Part shown: positions 35,849 to 44,606 of the stretch, in pieces
Numbering within the stretch: position 1 is the stretch's first letter
How the letters are laid out: every line of letters begins with the position of its first letter
NCBI GenBank assembly: GCA_019745415.1
Contig: JAIETF010000050.1
Location: forward strand, 39,669 to 103,668
Direction: 5' to 3'
DNA from: Candidatus Obscuribacterales bacterium
GTDB taxonomy: Bacteria > Cyanobacteriota > Vampirovibrionia > Obscuribacterales > Obscuribacteraceae
DNA: 64,000 nt
Position numbers and translations under genes: made by a program
Notes under the pieces: model-generated
Database searches by the model: none
Told to the model about the DNA's origin: nothing
What the model saw: only the letters and a program-made list of their open reading frames with translations

Positions 35849-37072
35849 ATGCTCGAAAAACAGGCAACGGCGGACGCGCTCCCCACTCTACTAATAGGGG
35901 CGAGCATCATCTCACAGCAAAAGCTGGAAGAGGCGATGAATACGGCTAAAAGTCTGAACGTGCCATTGGCACGGGCACTGACCATGCTGAATATGGTGGG
36001 TGAATCCACCTTGAAACTGGTTCAAGACGCCGAGCAACTGGTAGTTAGTAAAGAAGCCACGGTGGACCTAGCCCTTAAGGCTCTTAGACTGGCGCGTCAG
36101 AATAATATGAACATGGAAGACGCCATCGGCGTCATCACCTCGGTTCATAAAAAGACTCAGACAGTCCAGTCAATTACCAATCCACTCACCGAATTACTGC
36201 TCAAAGCTGAACTTATCACCAACGAGCAGCTAGGCCGTTCCATCATTCAAGCCAAAGATACCGGCATGCAGATGGGACGCATTATGGTTCTCAACCGCGA
36301 CCTCTCAGGCTGGATGATGAATGCTGCCCTTACCGCGCAGCTTTTGGTCAGAGACGGCAAAGTCACCAAAGACCAGGCCGTTCAGGCGCTGCTCATTGTG
36401 GCGAGACGCAGGGTCAGTATAGAGCAGGCTCTTTTCGAACTAGGACTGTTTTCTGAAAAGTCGGGACAGACTGTGAGAATAGGCGAACTGGTTCTCATGG
36501 CAGGTTTCCTTTCGGAAGGCGACATGCTCGAATGTTTAGAAATCGAGCTAATTAAAGAGAAGCAATTCGGACAAATTTTGCTTGAACAAGGTCTTGTCAC
36601 CCACGATCTTTTGGAAGCGGCGATAGTTTTACAAGACATGGTTTCAAACGGCACACTTAGAGCTTTTCAGGCCGCTGATGCTCTCAAGCAAGTAAAAGCA
36701 CGTTCGATTTCGGTCTATCAGGCGGTGGCCGAACTTTATCCCGCCACTCAAGCCGAGCCAAAAGAGTTCTTACCGGCAAAACTGCTCACCGACGCCGGTC
36801 TAATCTCGGCTTCAGATCTAGAGAAAGTTATTGATCCAACTGAGAAGAGTTCCATCAAAGTAGGCAAGAAAGTGCTCTCCACCGGCGCCATTTCTGAAGC
36901 TGTGCTTTATACAGCCCTGAGAACCTATTCGCTCTACAAGCAAGGCTTCCTTTCGGCCGAACAATCAGTCAATGCCCTCAAGAAAAGCCGCAATGAGAAC
37001 CTCACCCTCGATGAAGCCCTCTCAAAGCTTGGCTGGATTGTACCGGCGAGAATGCAGTGGATCTGGTCTTAA
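35849..37072 (+). CDS. Protein of four ~100-residue GspE-N-like helical repeats
   Basis: 407 residues with no signal or membrane helix. Four similar segments begin near residues 14, 116, 213 and 310 (LLIGASIISQQKLEEAM, LLLKAELITNEQLGRSI, LVLMAGFLSEGDMLECL, KLLTDAGLISASDLEKV). Each is followed by an LG..L...G.+s-type helix pair and an A(V/A)xAL segment. The pattern L..aglIs...L..a recalls the N-terminal domain of GspE/PilB-type ATPases, but no ATPase is attached. The probable role is protein or nucleotide-sensor binding; unknown. Its end overlaps the patatin gene by 16 bp, implying coupling. Confidence 0.75.
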   Translation: MLEKQATADALPTLLIGASIISQQKLEEAMNTAKSLNVPLARALTMLNMVGESTLKLVQDAEQLVVSKEATVDLALKALRLARQNNMNMEDAIGVITSVHKKTQTVQSITNPLTELLLKAELITNEQLGRSIIQAKDTGMQMGRIMVLNRDLSGWMMNAALTAQLLVRDGKVTKDQAVQALLIVARRRVSIEQALFELGLFSEKSGQTVRIGELVLMAGFLSEGDMLECLEIELIKEKQFGQILLEQGLVTHDLLEAAIVLQDMVSNGTLRAFQAADALKQVKARSISVYQAVAELYPATQAEPKEFLPAKLLTDAGLISASDLEKVIDPTEKSSIKVGKKVLSTGAISEAVLYTALRTYSLYKQGFLSAEQSVNALKKSRNENLTLDEALSKLGWIVPARMQWIWS

Positions 37073-38022
37073 AATTGCCTTCGCGTATCTTACTTCTGCT
37101 TCTGGCGTCGGTTTTCTTTGCTGTTGCCGGTGCGCGCGAAAGCTTTGCCGATGAAATACATCGCCCTAAAGTAGCTGTGGTCCTCAGCGGAGGCGGTATG
37201 AAAGCAGCTGCCGCCATTGGTGTTCTCAAAGCCTTGGAAGAAGAAGAGATTCCGGTGGATATGATTGTCGGATCAAGTATGGGAGCCGTTGTCGGTGGGC
37301 TTTATGCAGCAGGCATGACCCCTGAACATATTCAAGATCAGTTCGAAAAAAAGAAGCTCATGCATGCTTATCTGACCATCCCATTAAGCCTGCGCATTCT
37401 TGTCATACCGCTCTTTTATACGCCTCGGCTGGTAGGTATAGAGCCTTACGACGGGCTTTATCGAGGCAAACGATTTGCCGACTATCTCAATAAACAGATT
37501 CCTGAAACCCAGAGATCTATAGAAGACCTAAAAGTGCCTTTCGGTGCCATTGCCGTCAATCTGCTAGATGGCAAGGTGAAAGTCTTCAACTCTGGTAACT
37601 TGAGCACGGCGCTGCAAGCCAGTTGCGCTATACCGGCCCTGCGCAAACCTGTGAAGATAAAAGGTGACGATGGTCTCTATGTAGACGGTAGTGTTCTCAA
37701 TAATCTGCCGGTCAAAGAGGCGCGAAAAATGGGGGCGGACATAGTCATAGCCGTAGACACCACTGATCGCGGCGAAACAAAAGACTCAGACTATCATAAA
37801 GTAGGCAGCGTTACCGCCCGCGTCATCAACCTGCACATGGCCCAAGTAGACCGCGAATCACGCCTTTCGGCCGACTTCGTCATCGATCCTTCGGTGCAAT
37901 CAGTGCCGGCTGTTTCCACAAGCCCAGCCCAAGCTAGAAAGCTGATTGAAGCCGGTGCCAAAGCCGCCCACCAGGTGGCACCGGCAATCAAAGAGTGCAT
38001 CGAAAAACACACCGTTAGGTAA
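37057..38022 (+). CDS. Patatin-like phospholipase, exported
   Basis: 321 residues from GTG 37057. A signal peptide (SRILLLLLASVFFAVAGA..SFADE) is followed by the patatin fold: oxyanion VVLSGGGMKAAA, nucleophile elbow GSSMG, and the catalytic Asp in VDGSVLNNLP (the common DGG/DGA is DGS here). It resembles RssA-like bacterial patatins, which act as lipid acyl hydrolases. It overlaps the four-repeat protein gene by 16 bp, so the two are likely co-translated. It is convergent with the E2-like acyltransferase (8-bp overlap). Confidence 0.9.
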   Translation: MDLVLKLPSRILLLLLASVFFAVAGARESFADEIHRPKVAVVLSGGGMKAAAAIGVLKALEEEEIPVDMIVGSSMGAVVGGLYAAGMTPEHIQDQFEKKKLMHAYLTIPLSLRILVIPLFYTPRLVGIEPYDGLYRGKRFADYLNKQIPETQRSIEDLKVPFGAIAVNLLDGKVKVFNSGNLSTALQASCAIPALRKPVKIKGDDGLYVDGSVLNNLPVKEARKMGADIVIAVDTTDRGETKDSDYHKVGSVTARVINLHMAQVDRESRLSADFVIDPSVQSVPAVSTSPAQARKLIEAGAKAAHQVAPAIKECIEKHTVR

Positions 38023-38860
38023 GAGACGGTGCTTTCTCCATTGGTGCTTCTTCACCATAGGCAGCCATATGAACATAGTTCTCCAGACCGCCTTCCAAAA
38101 GCTTCTTGACGTCGTTCATAAAGCGCGCAGCCGGAGCGCCGTCGATGATGCGATGGTCGAAGTTGAGAATGATAGTGAGCATAGGCCGAATTTCGATACG
38201 TCCTTCTCTAACCACAGCACGCTCTTCTACTTCGCCGACTCCGAAGGTGGAGGTCGAAACACAAGGCGGAATGAGAGCTTTCATGCCCCATTTGCCTATT
38301 GAAGAAAGTCCAAAAGTGGCGCCCATGAAATGTAATCTTACATTCGGGAAACGCAGACCAGCCCAAAGAATAAAGCGCCTGAACCACCAGGGAGTGCCGT
38401 TGAATCTATTCTGCAAGTTGAGATGATGCACGGTTTCCATATCAGACTCGGCATACTGTCTTAGTTCACCGGCTATTTCTTCCACCGACTTGGTATCGGG
38501 ATTCTCGATGGCACCAAAGAATACTGCCGGTTGCTGCCCGATTACTCTCTCGACAGTAAAGCCAGCGACAATGTCGTTGAAAGTAACTGTCTTGCCGAAG
38601 GGAAGCACAGCTGTACGGCTCTCTGGATGGGATCTTTGCGCTATGCCGATGGCTTTGAGCAAGATAGCCGTCACTGTCACTTTCTGACCATAAGACTTGA
38701 GCTTCTTGCGCAGTTCTTCAGCCCAAGTCATATCGATATCGCAAAAAAGATAAGTGGGAACAGAATCTCTACCGATGATTTGGATCAAATCTAGAACGTT
38801 CCAACGGGGACGAGGAAGATCTCCCAAGGTGAAGTTGAAAGCTTTCTTCTGATTATCCAT
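38015..38860 (-). CDS. Free-standing 2-oxoacid dehydrogenase E2-type acyltransferase domain
   Basis: 281 residues covering only the catalytic E2 core; no lipoyl or E1/E3-binding domain is present. The active-site motif FDHRIIDGAPAARF (catalytic His and Asp) is intact. A hydrophobic insertion (WWFRRFILWAGLRFP, about 165-185) is seen in a group of stand-alone E2-like proteins of unclear role. It may form trimers and transfer an acyl group, but no E1 or E3 subunit lies nearby. Convergent with the patatin gene. Confidence 0.82.
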   Translation of the reverse strand: MDNQKKAFNFTLGDLPRPRWNVLDLIQIIGRDSVPTYLFCDIDMTWAEELRKKLKSYGQKVTVTAILLKAIGIAQRSHPESRTAVLPFGKTVTFNDIVAGFTVERVIGQQPAVFFGAIENPDTKSVEEIAGELRQYAESDMETVHHLNLQNRFNGTPWWFRRFILWAGLRFPNVRLHFMGATFGLSSIGKWGMKALIPPCVSTSTFGVGEVEERAVVREGRIEIRPMLTIILNFDHRIIDGAPAARFMNDVKKLLEGGLENYVHMAAYGEEAPMEKAPSLT

Positions 38861-38977
38861 AAAAACCGACTGACCTCAAAAATCGAATATACAACCCGTA
38901 ACCCTATTATATGTTACCTCTTGGCTTTCCTGAAGAGCACCGGATAACTTTGCTTACGATAAAACAAAAGAGACCTC

Positions 38978-39016
38978 ATGCTTAGTCTTGTCGCAATTGA
39001 GACAACCTCAGCATGC
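38978..39016. other. Imperfect inverted repeat between acyltransferase and kinase genes
   Basis: CATGCT at 38980-38985 pairs with AGCATG at about 39010-39015, and TTGTC with GACAA closer in, leaving a small internal loop. It lies in the 212-bp gap 38861-39072 and may be a terminator for the upstream minus-strand kinase gene. There is no strong T run. Confidence 0.35.
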
Positions 39017-39072
39017 CCTGAATTAGACCGGCTGTAAGCAAATTTCTTTTAATATTGCCTGAATTCGCCAAA

Positions 39073-40659
39073 CTAACGCTGTATGTCCTGCTCCAGAGGC
39101 GAAAGAGCGTCTTGGTCGGTCATTTGTCCTTCTTCACGGTCGATTTGGGCTTCACCCGATATCTGAGCCCGTCCGGCGGGCTGCAAAGGTGACTGCCCGG
39201 AATTGACTGCATAAGAAGGGTAGTTCAATGCATTGGCAGAGTTATGCTCTGGGCTTTGCCCCGGCAAAGTGCCACCACCAGCGCTACCTTGCCCTCTGCG
39301 ACCCTTATTTTTATTGGCGTTCAGTTCCTTGAAAAGACCCGATATAGACATGTCTCCAGCGCCGCTGCCATTGCCACTGCCGAAATTAGTGCCGCCCGGT
39401 TGGTTATTGCGCGCCGGAAATCCAGCAGAAGTAGAGCCAGCGGAAGTAGAGCCACCGGAAGGAAACCCAAAAGATGGGAAATTAGCCGAAAAGCCGGAAG
39501 AAGAGTTAGCAGGTGGGTTCTGAGGTGTTTGTGAGAAAAGAGAAGAAGCCGGCTGAGCCCCTTTATTGTCGTTTTCTTCTTGGCGCTCCCGCATCAGTCT
39601 TTCCATCTTAGCCACTGTCTCTTTCTTAAGACTGGCTTCTCTGGCTTTGACTTCAGCAATATTCTTCTCGTATTTGCTGATTTCGCTTTGCTTCTTATCC
39701 ACTTCTCCCTTTAGTTCGACAAACTTGCTATAGGCAAACCAGGCGCCCACCGAAAGGAAGGTAATAAGAACCCCCACCGTCAACTCCACCCAGCGAAAAC
39801 CGGGCTTTACTTCCTCTTCACCTTGCAGGACAAATTCCAGTTCTTCTTTCATGTCTTGCGCCGACTGATAGCGCAAATAAACATCTTGCTGGGTGGCTCT
39901 CTGCACAATCAAATCGGTGGCTTCAGAGATTTCTTCGTCAAGCTCTGCCGGCTTACAGATAGTCAATGCAAGAGGTTCGGCACCGGTAAGCAAGAAGTGC
40001 ATGGTGGCGCCCAAAGCATAAATATCAGAGCGCGGGTCGGCGCCTCCCCAATATTGTTCGGGCGGCGAATAGCCCTGCGAAACCACATGGGTGTTGTCGC
40101 CTTCGTCTTGATAAAGCCTGGCAATGCCGAAGTCGACCAGCTTGACCCGGTCTTTGGTGTCGATCATGATGTTGGACGGCTTCAAGTCGCGGTAGATAAC
40201 CGGCGGGTCATTTGAATGCAAATAACTGAGCACGTCGCAAATCTGGCGCGCCCAAACCAAGACCTGCTCTTCCGAAAATGGTTCTTCTCTTTCTTTGAGC
40301 ATGTCGTGAAGGTTATGCCCCTCCACATATTCCATGACCAGGTAGTAATCGTCTTGATCTTGGAAGCTATCGAGCACCAGCACAATATTCGGATGCTGTA
40401 GTTTGGCCAGCACATTGGCCTCGCGCAGGAAGAACTGCTGAGCCTTGGCCTTGTCTTCCTCTCTAAAAAAATCGTCCCGCAGTTTTTTGACTACGCATTT
40501 GCGCTTGTCTAAGTTGAGGTCATAAGCCAGATAAACGGTGCCCATACCGCCCTGACCCAGATAATCGACAACCTGCCAGCGGCCGCGCAGAACGAAGGGA
40601 CCGTCCCGTCTGGGATCCCGCTCATTCATACCAATCTCATTGCCGAAGCCGCCTACCAT
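39073..40659 (-). CDS. Ser/Thr protein kinase with membrane helix and disordered tail
   Basis: 528 residues. ATG 40659 has AGGAG 9 bases before it. The N-terminal kinase domain (about 20-285) is complete: LGQGGMGTVYLAYD, VVKKL, IYRDLKPSNIM (HRD as YRD), VDFGIARLY and SPPEQYWGG. A membrane helix (LTVGVLITFLSVGAWFAY, about 300-320) is followed by a coiled coil (about 322-365) and a long Ser/Gly/Pro/Asn-rich tail. This is the common bacterial topology, with the sensor part outside. It shares strong similarity with the kinase at 61736-63058. No partner phosphatase is seen nearby. Confidence 0.93.
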   Translation of the reverse strand: MVGGFGNEIGMNERDPRRDGPFVLRGRWQVVDYLGQGGMGTVYLAYDLNLDKRKCVVKKLRDDFFREEDKAKAQQFFLREANVLAKLQHPNIVLVLDSFQDQDDYYLVMEYVEGHNLHDMLKEREEPFSEEQVLVWARQICDVLSYLHSNDPPVIYRDLKPSNIMIDTKDRVKLVDFGIARLYQDEGDNTHVVSQGYSPPEQYWGGADPRSDIYALGATMHFLLTGAEPLALTICKPAELDEEISEATDLIVQRATQQDVYLRYQSAQDMKEELEFVLQGEEEVKPGFRWVELTVGVLITFLSVGAWFAYSKFVELKGEVDKKQSEISKYEKNIAEVKAREASLKKETVAKMERLMRERQEENDNKGAQPASSLFSQTPQNPPANSSSGFSANFPSFGFPSGGSTSAGSTSAGFPARNNQPGGTNFGSGNGSGAGDMSISGLFKELNANKNKGRRGQGSAGGGTLPGQSPEHNSANALNYPSYAVNSGQSPLQPAGRAQISGEAQIDREEGQMTDQDALSPLEQDIQR

Positions 40660-40725
40660 AGCTTCTCTCCTGTCAGATACTTCAGTATAACAACGTTTAA
40701 TCTAGACAGGAAGCTTTATTTAAGG

Positions 40726-41544
40726 TTAGACGACAAGTAGCTTATGTTTCTCGGCCAATTGCTCGAAAAGCGCCAGGGACTTGATATGTTCATCTTCAAA
40801 GTCATATTCGAGCTGCTCTCTGAAATAAGCTTGCAAGAGTTTGCGCTCCAGACCGGTGCGGCGCACCGCTTCATCAAGCACCTGATTGAATTTTTCCCCC
40901 AGCCCCCGGCGCCAGGAGTCGCCTAAAAGCTCAGCGATTGCCTGAAAATCATCAAAACAAGCTTCATAGTAAGAGCGCCTGGCCCCCCAGAGCCCGAAAA
41001 CCATCGGCAGTCCATAATGGCGCCGCCACCAACTGCCCATGTCAAAGCGATGCAGCTGACTAAGCTCCGGCCCGCTCCTTTTCTTGAGCGACTCATCGAA
41101 ATCAAGAGCGGCATCCCCAATCATGAGCACTGCATCGAAGCGACTATCATCAAGACTGGGATCTTTTCCATAAACAAACTGAGGACAAAAACCCAGTTCT
41201 TCAGTAAGCAAAATCTTGAGAAGACAAATAGAAGTCGCCGAAGATACCGGCACCCCGATAGTGGAATCTTGCAAGCTCAAGAGATTAAGGGGCAGCTTGC
41301 TATAGAAAAACACACTGCCTACTTCCTGCTGACTGGAAATCGAGAGGGTGGGAATCACTTCAAAGTCGCCACTGGCAAGCAAATAATGGGCGCTCATCGC
41401 TCCAATGTCGAGTTTACCCTCGCCATAGAGCCGATTGAGCTGGCCGGGCGTACCCATGGTCAAAGTCATGCCTTCAGGCAAAGATTCAAGCAGAGGCAGA
41501 GTAATGGGCAGACAATTGACGAAATCAATCTGACCGAACTGCAC
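40726..41544 (-). CDS. mqnA: Chorismate dehydratase, futalosine menaquinone pathway
   Basis: 272 residues from GTG 41544. It begins FGQIDFVNCLPITLPL, the MqnA opening, and continues through a two-lobe substrate-binding-protein-like fold (LYGEGKLDIGAMSAHYLL, GVPVSSATSICLLKILL). MqnA converts chorismate to 3-enolpyruvylbenzoate, the first step toward futalosine and menaquinone; MqnD is the related alternative but the NCLP start favours MqnA. No other mqn genes lie in the window. The upstream region carries two hairpins (see 41652-41741) that look like a transcript leader. Confidence 0.85.
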   Translation of the reverse strand: MQFGQIDFVNCLPITLPLLESLPEGMTLTMGTPGQLNRLYGEGKLDIGAMSAHYLLASGDFEVIPTLSISSQQEVGSVFFYSKLPLNLLSLQDSTIGVPVSSATSICLLKILLTEELGFCPQFVYGKDPSLDDSRFDAVLMIGDAALDFDESLKKRSGPELSQLHRFDMGSWWRRHYGLPMVFGLWGARRSYYEACFDDFQAIAELLGDSWRRGLGEKFNQVLDEAVRRTGLERKLLQAYFREQLEYDFEDEHIKSLALFEQLAEKHKLLVV

Positions 41545-41651
41545 CGGGCGACTAAGTCTGTAGCTCTTTGAAATAACCGACTCCTGCTCAAGACAACTAA
41601 GATCATGACAGAGCTTTGCCCAAGTTGGAAAAATTTGCAGTTTTCGGTAAC

Positions 41652-41741
41652 AAAAAAGCGCCGCCTTGACAGGGCAGCGCTGGCTATAAAAGTGGGAGCG
41701 GACCAGATAAATTTAGTATATTCTTGGGTCCGGCTCCCTAA
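41652..41741 (-). promoter_or_regulatory. Tandem hairpins upstream of mqnA; candidate attenuator
   Basis: Reading the minus strand: a first hairpin pairs GGGAGC..GGACC with GGTCC..GCTCCC (41692-41740). About 12 bases later a second stem, AGCGCTGCCCT with AGGCGGCGCT (about 41657-41681), is followed by TTTTTT. The second has the form of an intrinsic terminator and sits about 110 bp before the mqnA start, with no minus-strand gene upstream for it to end. Confidence 0.55.
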
Positions 41742-41834
41742 TTCCATTATGCAGGTAAGGCGGCAGTCGTCAAGTAGTTCTCGAAATAAAATTTCTCCCC
41801 CACCAACAACCACTTAAAGAGGCAACCTGAACAG

Positions 41835-43151
41835 ATGAAAATGATCGACCTGATCCTGGCTAAGCGCAGCGGCGGCTCTCATAGTCGAGAACAAATCCAG
41901 TTTCTGGTAGACGGTATCATGGACGGTTCCATCCCCGACTATCAACTATCAGCTTGGCTTATGGCTGTTTGCTGGCAAGGGATGAATATGGAAGAGACTG
42001 CCTTCCTCACCGACGCCATGTGTCATTCGGGGCAAGTGCTCGATCTCAGTGAACTCGGTTCTGTGGTGGGCGATAAGCACAGCACCGGCGGCGTGGGCGA
42101 CAAGACCACCCTGGTTTTTGTGCCGCTCTTGGCGGCAGCAGGCATTCCTATGGCTAAGTTATCGGGACGGGGTCTCGGTCATACCGGCGGTACCATAGAT
42201 AAGCTGGAAGCCATTCCCGGCTTCCAAGTCGATCTGAGCACAGCCGACTTTATCAAGCAAGTTAAGGGCATCGGCATGGCCATAGGTGGACAGACAGCCG
42301 AACTGGCTCCAGCCGACGGCAAAATTTACGCCCTCAGAGACGTCACCGGTACAGTCGAATCGATTCCTTTGATTTCGGCCTCGGTCATGTCGAAGAAACT
42401 GGCGGCGGGTGCCAATCTGATTATATTAGACGTAAAGTGCGGCAAAGGCGCCTTTATGGAAACAGAAGAAAAGGCCAAAGAACTAGCCGCCACCATGGCT
42501 AGTGTTGGTCGCATTCTCAAAAGACCTGTACTGGCCGTGGTTACAGATATGGAACAGCCGCTTGGTTATGCGGTTGGACATACCGTGGAAGTAATCGAAG
42601 CAATTGAAACACTGAAAGGTCGAGGACCGGAAGACCTGCACGAACTTTGCATGGAACTGGGCGGACTTGCCCTTTTGGAAGCCGGCAAGGCTAAGACTAA
42701 AGAAGAAGCTGAAGCTAAATTGAAAGAACTGATAAGTTCGGGCAAAGCCCTGCAAACCTTTGCCAAGCTTATCGAAGCCCAGGGCGGCGACAGTAAAGTT
42801 TTGGAAGACTATAGTCTCATGCCTACGGCGAAACTAAAGAGAGAATTTTTGGTGCCGGGAGAAGCCTCAGATAATAAATGGATCGCCCACATAGACGGTA
42901 GAAAAATAGCCGAAGCCGCAAAGGTAATGGGCGCCGGCCGGACAAAAAAGGGCGACCCCATAGATCTCAGTGTCGGTCTGGTTTTGAAGGGTAAATGCGG
43001 TGACAAACTAAAGGGCGGAGAAGCGGCAGCCATCGTCTATTGCAACGACGAGAAGCAATTTGAAGCAGCCTGCGCCAAATTGAGCGAAGCTTTTACTTTC
43101 TCGGACAAAGAAATTGCCAAACCCAGCTTGATCAAAGCAACTGTCAAATAA
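41835..43151 (+). CDS. Pyrimidine-nucleoside (thymidine) phosphorylase
   Basis: 438 residues, the usual length. The phosphate-binding signature KHSTGGVGDK, LSGRGLGHTGGTIDKLE, and the ...VMSKKLAAGANLIILDVK region identify the deoA/pdp family. It cleaves thymidine/uridine with phosphate to the base and (deoxy)ribose-1-phosphate. Which nucleosides are used cannot be decided. It is divergent from mqnA, about 290 bp away, and followed 17 bp later by the lipoate-ligase family gene. Confidence 0.92.
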   Translation: MKMIDLILAKRSGGSHSREQIQFLVDGIMDGSIPDYQLSAWLMAVCWQGMNMEETAFLTDAMCHSGQVLDLSELGSVVGDKHSTGGVGDKTTLVFVPLLAAAGIPMAKLSGRGLGHTGGTIDKLEAIPGFQVDLSTADFIKQVKGIGMAIGGQTAELAPADGKIYALRDVTGTVESIPLISASVMSKKLAAGANLIILDVKCGKGAFMETEEKAKELAATMASVGRILKRPVLAVVTDMEQPLGYAVGHTVEVIEAIETLKGRGPEDLHELCMELGGLALLEAGKAKTKEEAEAKLKELISSGKALQTFAKLIEAQGGDSKVLEDYSLMPTAKLKREFLVPGEASDNKWIAHIDGRKIAEAAKVMGAGRTKKGDPIDLSVGLVLKGKCGDKLKGGEAAAIVYCNDEKQFEAACAKLSEAFTFSDKEIAKPSLIKATVK

Positions 43152-43168
43152 GATAGAGCAAGCCGAAA

Positions 43169-43987
43169 ATGCAAACCGAATTTCCTAAAGGTCTTAAGAC
43201 TTTTCGCCTGATACCATATGAGGTGCAAGACCCGGTCACCAATATGGCTATAGACGAAGCCTTGCTAGACCTGCACATTCAAGGAAAATGCCCGCCCACA
43301 CTGCGCTTCTATGGCTGGGACCCGGCGGCGGTAAGCTTTGGATATAGTCAAAAGGTAAGCGACCGTGTAAAAAGCCGCCTAAAAGAATTAGGCTTAGGCA
43401 TGGTGCGCCGCCCCACAGGCGGACGCGCAGTCTTGCACCAGGGCGAGTTGACCTATAGCTATATCGGCTCAGCCGGCTCAAAAAGCGTACAGCAAGACTA
43501 TAAAGAAATCTGCCGCGCCTTCATTATCGGCTTAGAGAAACTCGGTGTAAAAGTAGAACTTGGGCGAGCCGACAGCGGCTATCGCAGCCATGAAGATTGT
43601 TTTGAAGCAACCACCCTTGCCGACTTGCATCACAATGGCTTGAAACTAGTGGGCTCGGCCCAACTGAGGCGCAAAGACAGTCTCTTGCAACATGGTTCGG
43701 TGATTTTGGATCAAGAGCAAGATGCCATGGCTTATGCCCTGGGCCTTGGTTCATTTTCTAGAACGGCAGAGAATCAAGAACACAGTGAAAGTCAAACGGC
43801 CATAGCCAGTAAGCGACATGCCTGCCTCAAAGACCTAGTCGATGTCGATAGAACTAGTCTGGAAGAGGCTATCGGCTTTGGCTTCGGCAAAGTCTTCGAC
43901 TGTACATTTAGTGTTTACGATCTCACTTTTGAAGAATGGCAAGTGGTCGATTCACTCAAGTCAGACCCAGAGAAATACCGGGTCTGA
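43169..43987 (+). CDS. Lipoate-protein ligase / octanoyltransferase (LplA/LipM) family protein
   Basis: 272 residues, single catalytic domain without the LplA C-terminal domain. The motif RRPTGGRAVLHQGELTYSY (lipoyl-binding), SAQLRRKDSLLQHGS and DCFEATTLADL are present. The last has a Cys placed like the acyl-Cys of LipM-type octanoyl transferases, so transfer of octanoyl or lipoyl to lipoyl domains is likely. It may serve the lipoylated enzymes implied by the E2-type gene, though that one has no lipoyl domain. It is just downstream of the nucleoside phosphorylase; a link is not evident. Confidence 0.85.
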   Translation: MQTEFPKGLKTFRLIPYEVQDPVTNMAIDEALLDLHIQGKCPPTLRFYGWDPAAVSFGYSQKVSDRVKSRLKELGLGMVRRPTGGRAVLHQGELTYSYIGSAGSKSVQQDYKEICRAFIIGLEKLGVKVELGRADSGYRSHEDCFEATTLADLHHNGLKLVGSAQLRRKDSLLQHGSVILDQEQDAMAYALGLGSFSRTAENQEHSESQTAIASKRHACLKDLVDVDRTSLEEAIGFGFGKVFDCTFSVYDLTFEEWQVVDSLKSDPEKYRV

Positions 43988-43988
43988 A

Positions 43989-44606
43989 TTACTGCGGACC
44001 AGCGCCGGCTTTTGCCGCTACTTGCTCTTTATCTTCAAGTTCTTTCTGTTCGAGTTCTTTCTTTTCGAGCTTTTCTTTCTTGAGGGCTTTGACAATCTTG
44101 CCAAGTTTTCTCAGCTGCGCTTTCGCCTCAAACTGCTCGCTGATATCAGCATCGTGATAGGCAATCATTTTCCATTCTTTCACGACCCGGTTGAGCATGT
44201 CTTCGTCGTAAGTTCCATCGGCTTTGCGCAAAAGCCCGGTCATCGAACGAGCAAGAAGCACGTGTCCAGTAGGGTCTCCGGAGTCAAGCTGCACGGCTTT
44301 ACTAAGCACGCGATAGGCATCTTTGTAGCGCCTTTCAAGCAAGAACTGCTCACCGTTGAAGCGCAGATGTGAAGCCTCAGACATGCGCCCGCTGATACCG
44401 CGACCAAAAAATGCGGCATTGGGCAATTCACTGGAATAAACTTCTTGTTCTCGATCTATGCTCGGCGAAATGACATCGGCTTGACTGGGCTGAGCCCAAA
44501 GAAGCGCGCCCGGAATAAGTGAAGCTGGAATAAGCGCCGCCATGAGAGCAGGAAATAGAGCGCGAAAGCCAGTCAAAGAGAGCGGATTTCTATTGGATTT
44601 AGTCAT
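43989..44606 (-). CDS. Hypothetical exported TPR-like protein
   Basis: 205 residues. A hydrophobic N-terminal segment (LFPALMAALIPASLIPGALLWA) followed by SQA suggests a signal peptide. The middle has one or two TPR-like helix pairs (EQFLLERRYKDAYRVLSKAV). The end is a Lys/Glu-rich coiled coil. Its ATG overlaps the stop of the upstream gene by one base (TGATG), so the two are probably translated together. Function unknown. Confidence 0.7.
   Translation of the reverse strand: MTKSNRNPLSLTGFRALFPALMAALIPASLIPGALLWAQPSQADVISPSIDREQEVYSSELPNAAFFGRGISGRMSEASHLRFNGEQFLLERRYKDAYRVLSKAVQLDSGDPTGHVLLARSMTGLLRKADGTYDEDMLNRVVKEWKMIAYHDADISEQFEAKAQLRKLGKIVKALKKEKLEKKELEQKELEDKEQVAAKAGAGPQ

Noticed and set aside
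41692..41741. A tRNA-like hairpin (GGGAGC arms)
   Set aside because: Only ~48 nt, no D-, anticodon- or T-arm; better explained as part of the mqnA leader structure.
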